Assembly: GCA_030248195.1 (NCBI GenBank)
Contig: JASAND010028082.1
Span: 1-64,000 of the forward strand
Direction: 5' to 3'
Length of the DNA stretch: 64,000 nt
DNA from: Trissonchulus latispiculum
Lineage: Eukaryota; Nematoda; Enoplea; Enoplida; Ironidae
A program made the translations under genes and the position numbers. A model generated the notes under the pieces. The model did not search any database and was not told where the DNA came from. It worked only from the letters and a program-made list of their open reading frames with translations. How positions within the stretch are numbered: the stretch's first letter is position 1; each line of letters starts with the position of its first letter. Below are positions 34,251 to 45,832 of the stretch, piece by piece.

Positions 34251-34337
34251 AGATCATCTCTAGCTTGAGATTATATCGAGATTAACCTAAGATTAACTGA
34301 AGAAAAGCAAGAGATAATCGTGAGCTAGAGATGATCT
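34251..34337. repeat. 87-bp inverted repeat
   Basis: AGATCATCTCTAGCT at the left pairs perfectly with AGCTAGAGATGATCT at the right; further partial pairing reaches about 25 bp. Probably a very short MITE. Confidence 0.7.
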
Positions 34338-34405
34338 CCAACTACCGCAATTTCAATCCTCAATCCGAGTATGATTAAGTCAGGATTATCTCGAGGTTGC
34401 CATTA

Positions 34406-34685
34406 AGCCAGGTTTATACTTGTCCGTTTGGGCGTTTTGGGCGTAAGAAAATGTTCAACACTGCTCAACTTTTTGTGAATATAATAATTAAATATTAATA
34501 TTAAATATTAATATAATAATTAAATATAATTTGTGAATAATAATTCAACACTGCTCAACTTTTCTTACGCCCAAACGGACACCTCCATACGGACAAACGG
34601 ACAACTTGATTTTAATGGACTCTACGCACAAACGGACAAACTCCCCAACGCCCAAACGGACAAACGGACAAGTATAAACCGGGCT
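34406..34685. mobile_element. PIF/Harbinger-like MITE, 280 bp
   Basis: TTA duplications at 34,403-34,405 and 34,686-34,688. The ends AGCCAGGTTTATACTTGTCC and the complement of AGCCCGGTTTATACTTGTCC are inverted repeats. Multiple CAAACGGACA words occur in the right arm, and the centre is an AT palindrome (TATTAATATTAAATATTAAT). Non-coding. Confidence 0.85.
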
Positions 34686-34688
34686 TTA

Positions 34689-35041
34689 GATTAGAATTGA
34701 ATTAGACCTGAATTTGAGCCGTTGATGAGCATTCCTTCAGTTTTGACAATAAGTTTTGAACACTTCATAAACCCCATAGCACACCTGATAAGGTGCTGTT
34801 ACAGTGGTAAATTAAATTGACATATTCAAAAATATTTTAGTTTTATACCTATGCATAAATAAATAAATAAATATAAATAGGTGAATTAATTTCTATTTTA
34901 AAAGTAGGTATAAATAATGTTTCATTATATTTTTAGAATCCAAAGATTGCTTTGTAAACACGCAGTTTCTACTTTAATGTGTGATTACAATACAATAAAA
35001 CACACGTGAACAATATGCGTGGTAACATAAAATTTACTCAG
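34689..35041. other. Intergenic, no gene seen
   Basis: AT-rich with an (AAAT)n run near 34,855. Nothing else recognised. Confidence 0.4.
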
Positions 35042-35049
35042 GTCAAGAG

Positions 35050-36875
35050 TAGAGTTAGGACCGGTTCCACTAGAACCGGTTGGAACCGGAACCGGAACCG
35101 GAACCGGAACCGAACCGGCAGGATTTTTAGAACCGGAACCAGAACCGGAACCGGAACCGGCAGAATTTAGAGCCGGCCGGTTCCATGTTTAAAAACTGGA
35201 CTTGAACTAATTTTTTGAAAGAGTCGAAAATTTGCAAAAGCTGGATTCTGTAGTTGCCATTTACAGAGTCGCTATTCATACTGCTTTTTCATATTAGTGA
35301 CTGAAGTTGAAACTAAAAAATCTAGTTTGAGCTGAAACTAAACAAACTTAGACCTGAAATCGAAAGGATTAAACTGATGGTAATTATGAGCACAGTCTTA
35401 AAGTTAAATGAATCTCAATTATTGGCATTGAAATTGAAGCTGAAACTACATAGAATAAATTTATGAGCCTAAACTGGAAACGGAACAGCTTCAGCTTCCA
35501 CTGAAGGTGAGGCAAACTTCCCGCTTCCCCTTTCAGATGATTGAGACACGTTTCAGCTTTCGCAAAGGCTGACGGCTGGTATTAAGATAAATTTAAAATG
35601 TCTATTTGGATCAACATTTTATTATCCCTTCTCCTTAGTTAAAAATGAAATTATAACAGGCTTGAAAAATTAGGAACATGCATTGTTTTATTGTAACCAA
35701 AAATTTCGATATCCTTTATTCTGAAAGTTCGCAATTTTTTGTTTTCGGCTTCTAATTTTTCAAATTTGGTTAAGTTATTTTGTGTGTATTACAAAATGCA
35801 GTTTTGTAAGTTTCTAAATTGATTTTAGCGAATTTTTAAAATTTTCTAGTCTAAAATTCCAATTGTTAATTGAAGTAAGGCGGACATTTCCGTTCGAACG
35901 TGAGCGATAAAAGCGCAGAATAAAATTTTAAGAAGCATATTTGAAGGCACATAGTTTAACACATATGAAGATTAAAGAATAGGTTAGAGCCCGTAGTAGG
36001 GATGTAGTTGGAAACAAGATACCTTTGGGTATATCTTCTCAAAAAATTGGTAAATAGAAGGTGGCGTTGTCAAAAAAAGCGACAATATTATGATAAAAAC
36101 AAATTTTACAAGAGCAGAAAACTTTGAAAATAGAGTACTTATTTTCTTAGCTTAAAGCCTATACTTCGTCGTCATCTGAGAAGAAAGCATATCAAAGTTC
36201 AGGTAACGAGCCGTCTGTGGATTGTAGAAGTAATCTGTTGGCTACTTTTGAATCAAGCAGCTGTACATATATTGCTTCGTTAATTATAACAGTAATACAT
36301 GTTCCTCTTTCCGATATGGCTTTCATCTTTTAAATATTTTAACGGGATTTAGTTTTTCGGAAACTATTTGCTTTTTGAAAGGCACTGTCTTTTCAAAGAA
36401 ATAAGAAACTTTAAATCGAGTATATATCAATTCTCAGCAAGTTTTGTTGTTTTCAAGACTCGCAGAAGCCGTCTCTCTTTACATACCCAGTATCATCGCG
36501 CCGTTGATTATCAAAACAGTTTGCTCGACAAAAGTAAAGACAAGGTTTTTGTATGCTGTACATATAATAACAATAGACCTAATGAAGCAAGCAAAAATAG
36601 TGAAAAACCTTATTTCAGAAATTAATTACAAAAACTTTAACCAACTTGTTTATTATAGTTTTATTCCAATTGTTCTGTAGCATTGTCTTGTCATTGTCAT
36701 TGTATAGGCCTTGTAAGGGACTTGCACCACATGTTAAACATGTTCTAAACTTATAACTACAAATTTTGTACTTGGAACTGGGAACCGGTAGCTAGAACCG
36801 GAACCGGAACCGGAAGCGGTACCCTAGAACCGGAACCGGAACCGGTTTTGAAAATCGGAACCGGTCCCAACTCTA
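35050..36875. mobile_element. Non-autonomous hAT element, 1,826 bp, GGAACC-rich ends
   Basis: Exact 8-bp duplication GTCAAGAG at 35,042-35,049 and 36,876-36,883. The ends TAGAGTTAGGACCGGTTCC and the complement of TAGAGTTGGGACCGGTTCC are inverted repeats. Each is followed by tandem GGAACC hexamers (about 35,077-35,160 and 36,795-36,850) that serve as subterminal repeats. The interior is AT-rich with no transposase; frames near 36.4 kb lack hAT motifs. Confidence 0.88.
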
Positions 36876-36974
36876 GTCAAGAGTACATAATGAGTTAGTC
36901 AGGTTTAGTTTAGGTCAGGTTTAATGAGTTAGTGCGAAAGTGAATTAACTCTATTCGACTTTTTAATGCTTTAA

Positions 36975-38272
36975 GGTGCTGGTTTCCTTTCGGGTATTTT
37001 TGACTCCTACGGCTTTAATCCTTTACGCAAAGGGCTAAAACTTACGAAATAACCTATTTCCGTGCTCTTTAACATTTTAGGACCAGTCCTGTATTCTTAG
37101 GCCAAAAGATAAGAAAGTTTTGGTTTTTGGCATTAAGCTCCCAGTAGGTAGACAGGACACGGGATTGGTTGGTATGGCTGGAAAGAGGACTCGAAAATGA
37201 ACATTTTTGCTCTTACAACCTTTGAGCTATCTCCAGTGGTTAAGTCAGTATAAGCAAAAAACTGTTTTTAGGGTCAAAAAATGGCCATTTTCGAGGAAAT
37301 CAGTTTTTTCAAAATTACTGCCACATGTTAAGGACAAAATTGGTTTAGTTATACTCAATCGATACATCGTCCAAATGCACATTTTCTGAATGCCTATTAG
37401 CCGGACTTTATTGCTTTCAGCTAGAGATTTGGCCGAAAAACCATTTTGGCAAAACTGCGATTATTTTGTTTCGAACATCGATTTCTCAAAAACTACTCGA
37501 CGGATTCCGGAGATTTTCGGCAGAAACGAAATTCGCACTTCTGCGGAGGGACGTTTTTCTTGGTTTGGGCTGAAACATATTGAGTAGCAAGAAAACTCAA
37601 TGCGAAGTTGCGAAATTTCGTGTTACTGTGCATTTGGCCGATTTTCTCGACCGTTAAGGGACTGGTTCAAAATTAGTTGGCGAAAAATGCGTATATACGT
37701 TTCTATTATACGCCTTAAAAACGCATTTTCCTTCTTCCAAAACGTTAAATTTAGCCAGACCTACTGACCCCTTACTTTGCACTAACTTTTGTGAGCGCCT
37801 GCCGACAAGTAGCTGCTGAAAGGATTTGAGCTTACAAAAACTGCAAAAGTTTCAGCATGAATGGATTCCTATAAAAACTAAGCGTATCTTAAAGCGTATA
37901 TACGGAAGCTCCTAAAACGTATCAAAAATTACGTATATACGCTTTTATTTTTGAACCAGTCCCTAAGACCTGCTGAGCCATATCCAAAAAACGTCCCTCT
38001 GCCCATATGTCCTTCATATCGTGGCACAAAAAGAACTTTTGGCCGATTCTTCAGTTTTGAGAAATCGATGTTCAAAAACTTTTGGTCTATATTCATCCTG
38101 TTAGAAGTCAGCTATTTTTTTGCTAATTTTGCCATTTCTGTAAGCTCATGTGAATGTACAGATAATAAGCTTTAAAACGTGTATTAAGCTCTTTGCAACT
38201 CCCAAAATTGCGAAAGTTATAGCGTTTCAAAGAAATCACCACAAAAGCACTGCACAAAAGGATACCACCACC
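36975..38272 (+). mobile_element. Family A TTAA element, full-length copy
   Basis: TTAA at 36,971-36,974 and 38,273-38,276. The ends GGTGCTGGTTTCCTTT and the complement of GGTGGTGGTATCCTTT are inverted repeats. This is the reference copy for the fragments at 1.9, 8.8 and 9.4 kb. A 306-bp element is nested at 37,658. The unit is about 1 kb and non-coding. Confidence 0.85.
37658..37963. mobile_element. Nested MITE, 306 bp, TAA duplication
   Basis: TAA at 37,655-37,657 and 37,964-37,966. The ends GGGACTGGTTCAAAAT and ATTTTTGAACCAGTCCC are inverted repeats. The interior carries GCGTATATACG words. The insertion is missing from the family A copy at 9.4 kb, which gives the empty-site comparison. 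Confidence 0.85.
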
Positions 38273-38276
38273 TTAA

Positions 38277-39361
38277 GCTAATGCTAATTAATTGTAGAGA
38301 GACCTTTACCAATTAACTGTAACAATATTCATCTCATAGGTAATGCATGGCGTCAGCCGATGTTTTGGTTTATTGTTCTCCAAAATTTGGGGAAACCTTA
38401 GCTTTGACATGTTCCCTGAGTTTAATTCGGACTTTACTACACCAATCAGTAAGTTACATGCCATATTATGACACGTCGCTTTATAGTTAACAAATAAGAA
38501 CGACTTTTGATTCTTTGCAATCATACTTACTTTGCTGCCGGAAGATGCAGATTGGCTATTTCCCTCGAAGCCGCTTATTGTTTGCGTTAGATTGATAAAC
38601 CCCAGGAGGTTTCAAGAAAAAGTTTTTGTCAGAAGGACTTCAGACAATGTTTCAGACAATGGAGGAATGCCTTCAGCTAAGCTTTCCACATCTGAAACGA
38701 TCAAGTGGCAAAGTTGGGGGAAGGCGTGGACCAGCGGCTGAAGACCGCACGAAAATTGGAGTTTCCAGATATTTGGAATAAAAGCCATTGAAGAAACCTA
38801 GTGAGTGAGAGTAAGGGTAAGTTCTCCTGCCCCATCCCAATTCCCTAGGCACACGTATGTTAAACGTAATCATAATCATAATCCTAATAAAATTGCAATT
38901 TCTAAAACAACAGTATAACGGAAGAAGCAATTGCAAGACTTATTTCTACGTTAGTTGGTGGTAGCGTAGTCTTTGCTGTTAATGTTCTGTTTTGAAGAAA
39001 TTGAATTTGATTAATGAAATATGGACATAGAGAGCTGTACTCTAAGTGTGTCTATTAGTTTGAATCCGTTTTTACAGTCAACTAACATTAAACCTACTTG
39101 CATATTAAATTTGTTCTGGAAGCATTTTAGCATTTTTGTGATGCTTCGTTTACGCTTTGCATTAAACCATTTTCAGCTCTCTAAGACCAAATTTCGCACA
39201 AGCTTTCATTCCGAAACAATAGGCTAAAAAATTCATGATATCTTGTAGCATTCGTAAATTCTTTACACTTTCCCCCTTAACTGCTCCAAACATGTTTAGG
39301 AATAGCTGCATAAAACCAGAACACTAAGCACAGCATTTTAATGGAAACTAAAATGTCTGAC
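38277..39361. other. Intergenic, no gene seen
   Basis: No domain-bearing frame. A TAATCATAATCATAATCCTAA run lies near 38,870. Confidence 0.4.
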
Positions 39362-40290
39362 CAGGACTGCCTAAGCGTCCGCTTTCACCTCATCCATGTG
39401 GTATTTCAAAATTTGAAAGTCGATTTTCTCGAAAATTAACCACATTTTGACAAAACATTTTGGCACAGAATGTATAACAAAAGTGAATGAAAATATTACA
39501 GTCATAAAGTTCAATCTGAGTTGAATCCAACGATATAAAGTTACCGTGACTACGGCTCATATTGCGCCAGCAATAAATTTTTAAACAATTTCCCTTATTT
39601 CATCTGGTTTTCGCTAGTTTACACTGGTTCAGGCAAATCAAGGCTGCAACATCCAAGGAAGCCAAACACCAGCTGAAATAAGGAAAACTGTTTGAAAAAT
39701 TATTGCTGATGCAAAATAAGTCGTAGTCATGATAACTTTATATCGTTGGATTCAACTCTGATTGAACTTTGCGATTATGCTATTTTTATTCACTTTTGGT
39801 AGACATTACGAAAAAATAGACTTTCAAATTTTGAAATACCACATAGTCGGATCCTGGGGGGACTTGTCCCCAAAAAATTTTGAGGGGGCTTGTACCTTGA
39901 ACAAAAATTTTGAGGGGGCTTGTACCTCAAGAATAAATTTATAAAATTTTTTGAAAAATATTAAGATTTGCAATTTTCTATCAAAATTTGCAAAAAATCT
40001 TCAATTTTTGGAAAAAATTTCAAAACTTTGCCCGGTTTTTCCCATAAATTAAACATGTTAGTTAAAAAATTCCGGCGAAGCCGGAAAGTTTTTGAAACTT
40101 TACTGTAAAAACTAATTTTTCCGGCTATTTTTGGTTACCCTTTGCCATTTTTTCGCTACCCCTTGTCCCCGACGGCGATAGGGCTTGTACCTTGTCCGGG
40201 TTGGGGGTCCTTGGACCCCCCCAGACACCCTCCGCGTTAACGCATGACCACATATACATATGAGGTGAAAGCGGATGCCTAGGCATTCCT
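39362..40290. mobile_element. Palindromic foldback MITE, split by an insertion
   Basis: The left arm GCCTAAGCGTCCGCTTTCAC and the right arm GTGAAAGCGGATGCCTAGGC are inverted copies. Pairing continues inward through ATGTGGTATTTCAAAATTTG and CGATATAAAGTTA to a centre at about 39,640, so about 530 bp forms one long hairpin. A 401-bp insertion splits the right arm. No coding frame. Confidence 0.82.
39846..40246. mobile_element. 401-bp insertion with 8-bp target duplication
   Basis: ACCACATA at 39,838-39,845 and 40,247-40,254. The insert has repeated TTTTGAGGGGGCTTGTACCT words, a GGCGAAGCCGG hairpin and a C-rich right end. Terminal inverted repeats are weak, so the superfamily is uncertain (8 bp suggests hAT). 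Its left end GGATCCTGGGGG recalls the hAT MITE at 24,295. Confidence 0.65.
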
Positions 40291-40863
40291 AAAACCGAAT
40301 GGATAACTTTTACCGTTGGGCGAGTCGCCAGTAATCACCTGTCAAGGTCGAAAAAGCTGCAAAGATGGAATAACTCAAGCAATTTTCAACGAAATGAGCT
40401 GAAATTTCGGGTGTATGGCTTTCGGACAAGGGGAAAAGTTTCCTCAAAAACGCGTGGTAGTAGCATGTTTCAATCTTTCTGGACATATAAAAACCGGCAC
40501 CCTTTGAAATCGCTGGGGAAATTCCAAAAAACATTTCACGAAAAGAAAGATCTTATCATTCCGGTTCAGAAATTAGATACTTTCTAGTAGCTATCTTGAA
40601 GCACTTTTGAGATATAAAGAACAATTTCGCTTTCTACTTTTTTGGCCAGACTTTAGTAACTACTACCAGTTTCTAGACTAGAAGACTAGACTAGAGAAGA
40701 CTAAACTAAAAGAATGTAATTCCAAAGATCAACTATTCCAAAGCTATTCAATCTATCAACTATCTAGCTATCTAGCTATCAACTATTCCGAGGCTTATGT
40801 GGTGTAATAAACTGCCAGAGTTTAAGTTTGATATCAAACTAAGGTGAAACTAAGATAATTAGT
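40291..40863. other. Intergenic, no gene seen
   Basis: Contains short tandem CTATCTAG/CTAGACTAGA words at 40,670-40,780. No gene recognised. Confidence 0.4.
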
Positions 40864-40986
40864 GTTATATACAGAATAGCTATCTTTGTTTGTTGTTGCG
40901 ATTTCTGCAAACACATTATGTTTTCATACGCATTGCTTTTAGCCTCAGTTTCATTGCGTGTCTACCAGATTAATAGCCACAGCAAT
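40864..40986 (+). promoter_or_regulatory. TATA-like element and conserved leader of CX3C gene
   Basis: TATATACAG starts at about 40,865. TTTTAG at 40,937-40,942 lies 45 bp before the ATG and is followed by CCTCAGTTTCATTGCGTGTC, matching the leader at 33,553 with few changes. An upstream in-frame ATG at 40,918 would lie inside this leader and is not conserved in the paralogues. Confidence 0.5.
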
Positions 40987-41532
40987 ATGTTTGGAAAAGA
41001 GCTGTGCCTTTACACCCTTATCTCACTAGTTGCAATGGTAGAGCCCAGATGGCCACCATTTGAGCCGAGGTTTCGCCCGAAGCCAAGATCAGTCGATCAC
41101 GTCTTAAGCAACGAAGAGGGTCCCACCTTTAATTGTATTGGTTTCTGTGACCGGCTTCGTCAACAATTAGACTACGGCACATGCGAGAAAGAATGCCAAA
41201 GCTATTTAAAGTCGAGCACAGAAGAAACCACAGCACCAGCGACAACGTTCGCAGAAAGCGCAGCAATAGATTCTGAATTTCCAAAGAAAAATGTAGCATG
41301 CTATCATGAGTGCCGTGGCTATGCTGAGAACCCCAAGCTGTTTGAGAAATTTGTGAGATGCCATTATCACTGTATGGGAAAGATTTCCTGCACAAAGGTT
41401 TGCGATCCTAAGTCAAATGGAGCCTGCGAAATCACTTGTTCCATGAATGAGCACACGAAACCAGCAGGTACAGCGACAGCAACAACAACCATAGAAGTTA
41501 AGGAGTCAACCGGAGACAAAGAAAGAAGATGA
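40987..41532 (+). CDS. Secreted CX3C protein, 181 aa, two modules
   Basis: Predicted signal segment at 1-18 (MFGKELCLYTLISLVAMV), then WPPFEP. Module A has two CX3C pairs (50/54 and 66/70, loop 11, with FCDRLR and DYG). A Thr/Ala linker follows. Module B has four pairs (105/109, 125/129, 135/139, 147/151; loops 15, 5, 7) with CYHECRG, CHYHCM and CTKVCD. The C-terminal tail is Thr-rich and ends in charged residues. Module B lacks the PGT segment present in the other large genes, giving a loop of 7 instead of 11. The start at 40,987 was chosen by alignment with the paralogue at 33,592; 40,918 is in frame but unconserved. AATAAA at 41,576. Probably extracellular; function unknown. Intact single exon. 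Confidence 0.78.
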   Translation: MFGKELCLYTLISLVAMVEPRWPPFEPRFRPKPRSVDHVLSNEEGPTFNCIGFCDRLRQQLDYGTCEKECQSYLKSSTEETTAPATTFAESAAIDSEFPKKNVACYHECRGYAENPKLFEKFVRCHYHCMGKISCTKVCDPKSNGACEITCSMNEHTKPAGTATATTTIEVKESTGDKERR

Positions 41533-41872
41533 TAAGTGACACAAGTGTTTCATGGCTGTAAGCAACTAAATCGAAAATAAAAAGCAAAGATTTGAATTGC
41601 TTAGATGAATCAGTTCTAGGGCTTAATGGAATTTCTAAAATACTGTAATTTTGAGCTTGTGAACACAACTTTTGAGAAAAGACAACAAAAAGGAAATGAT
41701 AAAAATGTAACAGTTTCAGAACTTTTTGAAGAGCACACAATTTTTGATTCTGAACTAGTTAACACAATTGCAAATGTGTTTGGTTTTAACATGGCAATTA
41801 ACCAGGAAGGCTATTTTTCATTGTTTACAAATCATTAAATCATCAAAGATAGTGGTACCACCTGTAAAACCA
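41533..41872. other. 3' flank of CX3C gene
   Basis: Poly(A) signal AATAAA at 41,576-41,581; otherwise unique AT-rich DNA. Confidence 0.45.
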
Positions 41873-41875
41873 TTA

Positions 41876-42763
41876 TGCCTAGTTCACAGCTACCAAGTTT
41901 CGCGTCAAGTCAAGTCAAGTCAGATCACGTCAAAGTCAGCATTCACAGATATCTTTGACTTGACTTGACTTGACTGGACTTTGACTTGAAGCCCTTCCAG
42001 TCAAAGTAGACCAACGTTCTACTTTGACTTGAAAACTTGAAATTCAGCCAATCAGATTTGGTCAAGTCTACACAAAAAGACACAGTCAATTTGTGCCTTC
42101 ATCTGAAGAATAAGGGAATGATACTCTCCAAACGGCTTCCGTTGATACAATTGGAAAATTGGCCTGACATGGAACTTCCTCTTCCTCCGATTTCTATTCC
42201 TTCTGGCATACAAGGCACCAGCAATCGCGAGTATTGTTGTTGTTTATTGTGTTAATTGTTGAGCAGCAACGAGATCATGCCATCATTACCTAACCAGTGG
42301 TAATTAAGGATTCGCACGAGGAGCACATTCAGTTGGTTTACTTTAATCGAAAAAATAATTTGAAATGAAATTTGAAAGCTTCAATGGTAAAAAAATAAAT
42401 TTTAATAAGTCTTTAATAAAACTTAATTTTTGTTTAGCAGATTTTTCTCGAAACCTGTCGCTTTTAACTTAGCAGTAGAATCCTGAAAAATTGTTCTAAA
42501 TGCTTTATTAATTACTTAAACTAAAGTTTTTATTTGCTAAGTGCTCATCTTTAATTTAAAAAATTTGGAGCAAAATTTTAGAGGGAACTTAAATCACAAC
42601 GGTTACGACTCTGATTGGTCAAAATCTTATGTGGGAGGAGCATTGTGACTTATGTTGTGAATGCTCTAGCGTGCTTTGACTTGTCTTAACTGGACTTTGA
42701 CTTTAACATGACGTGACGTGACTTGACGCGACGCGACTTGACTTGATGGCTGTGAACTAGGCT
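41876..42763. mobile_element. PIF/Harbinger-like element, 888 bp
   Basis: TTA at 41,873-41,875 and 42,764-42,766. The ends TGCCTAGTTCACAGC and GCTGTGAACTAGGCT are inverted repeats, followed by tandem CAAGT/ACTTG runs (TTGACTTGACTTGACT) in both arms. Non-coding interior. Same TTA target and (A/T)GCC start as the MITE at 34,406. Confidence 0.83.
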
Positions 42764-42766
42764 TTA

Positions 42767-44391
42767 GTTATCAGCGAAAGTCAGTCACACAATAAAATCG
42801 TGTTACCCTTTCTAGTAGATAATTCGCAAACCTGCAGTGCTCATAGATCAGCTGATAACCAATACTATTAATTTCTGCAATTACCGCAACAATTAACATT
42901 TTAATGTAAGAATCATAGGAAAGTGTACTAACTGCTGTCATGGACAGTTACCAGCTAAAGAAACATACAGTTGTGAAAACGTGTTGCAATGTTTTAGACA
43001 ATCCATATACTTGGACTGCTTAAAAAAACTACGGTGTCTAGTACGCATATCCATATTAGATCAGCTTAGTGCACAAACGGATTCAATTTTGTAATCCCTA
43101 TCTGTGGGTCTTCATTGCTTTCACTGTTGTAAACTTTATACTGCAGTAAGTTGCCTTGAGTACTACTCATTGCATTTACTAAACATGTATGATAAATTGA
43201 TAATCGAACAATTCTTAAAGCTAACAGTGAAAGCGACAAACGCTGATTTCAATTGGTTTCAATCGGTCTTACACCGGTTCCAAGTAGTGCCAGTTCAGAA
43301 CTTCGGCAGGTGGCGGTACAGCCGAAACCGAATGCCTAACTATGTTAGCAGTTTGCCTACATGTTTTTTTTTAAAAATGCACACTTGTCCATCACCGACA
43401 ATGAACGCCCCTGAGCTGCTCCCCCGAAGGTGGTAGCGTTTCAAATCCCTGCCTGCCGAAGGCAAGAGGTACGTGATGATTCATAAAGGCGATACGGATG
43501 GTGCTATTTTCTAAAATTTCAAACTTGACATGATGCCCCAACAACAGCGGATAAAAATCACTCCGCTCGGAAGGTTTTTGTTCCAGATGAATAGTTGCAG
43601 ACTCTGATTAAAATGTTTGTGGGACGACCACAAACAACGAAAACGTGTAGCCGAGATTGTCGAGCGAAATGCCAATAAGGAAAAGCTGAGCTGATCAGAG
43701 AACGTTGAGAACCCTATGGCAAACTTTTCTCGAAAATCGGAGACAAAGAATCTTGATCTATTTTCATTGATCAAACCTTGGAAAAATTTTGTTCTCCATC
43801 TGCCCAAGTAGCCGAAAAAAAATGACAGCAGTAACCAGCTTCTTTTCTTTTAGAATTTCTAAAAATAGGAGAAAAATGCCAGCAGCATTCGTGTTTTCTT
43901 AAGTTGGTTTCCTTTCCTGTGGGTTTATATGGACTTACACAATGTTTGATGAGTAAATGAGTAAATTCTAGTCTCTCTCAAGTTCAAATGCAACCAAAAA
44001 ATTCAGCCTTTTTCATCTGTAGTAGTGCCAATTTTTGCTCTACCAAAATGCGCGTTGGGTAAGATTGAGCAATCAATGTTCGAACAAAATCATAGCTGTT
44101 TCGTCTGAATCGTTTGTCCACCAAATCTATACGTTTTAGATAAACTCGCAGAGATAAAGGAGGATAATTAGTGTGAACGTCTATGTAGACATTATGAATT
44201 AACCAAGAATATTCTTATCACATGGAAGTTAATGTTCATCATAGTAATTTCCTTCAAATATTTGTACCATACAAACCGTTTCTGGCTCATTCTAACTTTG
44301 CATTTAAAATAACTCAACGTTTTCAGTACTAGAGATGTTCTAGTATCAAAACTTGGCGAAAAACATCACCACTTTGGTAATGAATTCAAAC
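42767..44391. other. Intergenic, no gene supported
   Basis: Frames of 98-110 codons occur on both strands (43,104-43,436 plus; 43,511-43,807 minus) without domains, signals or paralogues here. Confidence 0.4.
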
Positions 44392-44395
44392 TTAA

Positions 44396-45592
44396 GGGGG
44401 GCATACCTAGGGGTTTGCACAGCTTCTTCGGAGAGAGCTAGTTTTTTTGTATGCAAGTAGGTAACATATCATAGTTAACAAGTTAATATAAGGCATTGAT
44501 ATATCCCATGGCATCCGAGCTGTATGGGGCCCCAAACTAAAAATTCTATTCATTTTTTCAAATTTTAGATTGGTGTTTCGGAAGCTCTGAATTTTTTCGG
44601 AAAAAGCTACAGACCGAAAACTTTGCACACATATTTCTATGGACAATTATATACACGCCAAAAGGCAACTCACATAAGTTTTGGGAGTTTGGGAGTACTG
44701 TAGCCGCAAACTTTAAATATCGTAAAATTTTCACTAGGTGACCTGTCGCTGTTTTGAGCCTAATCCTCCAAAGTGCTCGAAATCTTCTGAAATTTTTATA
44801 GAATATAGCCAAGATATATATCTAAATATGTACCAAGTTTGGCGGGTTTTGGTTTCGTTATGGTATTTTAATGACTGCTTAATTTTTGGCTAACAGTGAA
44901 AAAACGCTCAAAATCGGACTGGAGCTAAACTTTGATGAAATTTATCTCATCGTAGAAGCAATATCGTGACTTGGTGCTATTAGAAAAGCTGTTTAGAATG
45001 ATGAGACCTATCGATTGAGTACAATGTTGCATCAATTCGGTGATTTTGAAAATTTGCGATTTTTGGCGGGAAGCTAATTTTGCGTCTCTGACAGCAAAAA
45101 TTGAAAAAATGTTGTATTACATTTTATTGCTGCGGTCTACGAGCCTCAAATTTTGCACACATATTTATAGAATTAAGGGACATCTGTGTGCAAAATTTGA
45201 GCCCAATCGGATGATTGCAGCGGATTAGGTCTCAAACGAAATATATCAATTGCCATAATTTTGGGGTGGGATGCATGGTAAATGTCGGGCTGCTCCTGCG
45301 TACACTCAGCCAATCTTAAAGTTGCGCATACACAACAATAATCCTAGGTTTCCTTTATGTTCACAAGAAAATTCAAGACATTGGCTCTTAACAGTCCGGA
45401 GAAAAATCGAAAAAACGTCGACCACCCTTATGCACGAAAAAGCCGTAGGTCAGTAACTTTGCGAGGCTGCTGTGAAAAACGAAAAGCATTGAAACTTTTA
45501 ATCGTTTTGAAGGAACCCAGGTACTAATATGTCACAAAGTTTGAGCGCAATCGGAAAATTTTTTGTCATTAGTGTATTTGGTATACCCCCCC
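44396..45592. mobile_element. TTAA element with G6 ends, 1,197 bp
   Basis: TTAA at 44,392-44,395 and 45,593-45,596. The ends GGGGGGCATACC and GGTATACCCCCCC are inverted repeats. Three copies of TTTGCACACATATTT-like words occur inside. The right 130 bp recurs at 61,942-62,095. Non-coding. Confidence 0.78.
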
Positions 45593-45609
45593 TTAAGCCT
45601 GGTTTGATT

Positions 45610-45700
45610 GTGCGTGAGTTATTTCAAGGCTCAATAGGTAGAGCGTTGGCCTAGATCGCCAAAGGTTGTAGTTATCATCGACAAACCGGGACCGAATGTT
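45610..45700 (+). repeat. tRNA-derived SINE fragment, plus strand
   Basis: A-box-like GGCTCAATAGGTAGAGCG, an anticodon-arm-like TTGGCCTAGATCGCCAA and a decayed B box GGTTGTAGTTATCATCG. The GGCTCAATNGGTA head is shared with the SINEs at 49.7 and 53.9 kb. No working cloverleaf. Confidence 0.6.
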
Positions 45701-45832
45701 TTGGGTCAGAGGTGCGGCAGTGTCACATCTAAGTTTCGTTCGTTCTTTCACTTGCCCATTACAGCATCACAGTTAAACAACTAATCCGGTGTTCAAACTG
45801 TGAGCAGATAGTTCCAATCACAGAAAACATTT

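Noticed and set aside
40918..40986. Upstream in-frame ATG as start of the 41-kb CX3C gene
   Set aside because: It falls in the conserved leader, and the paralogue at 33,592 begins at the equivalent of 40,987.
43104..43807. Frames of 110 (plus) and 98 (minus) codons
   Set aside because: No signal peptide, domain or conservation visible; left as intergenic.
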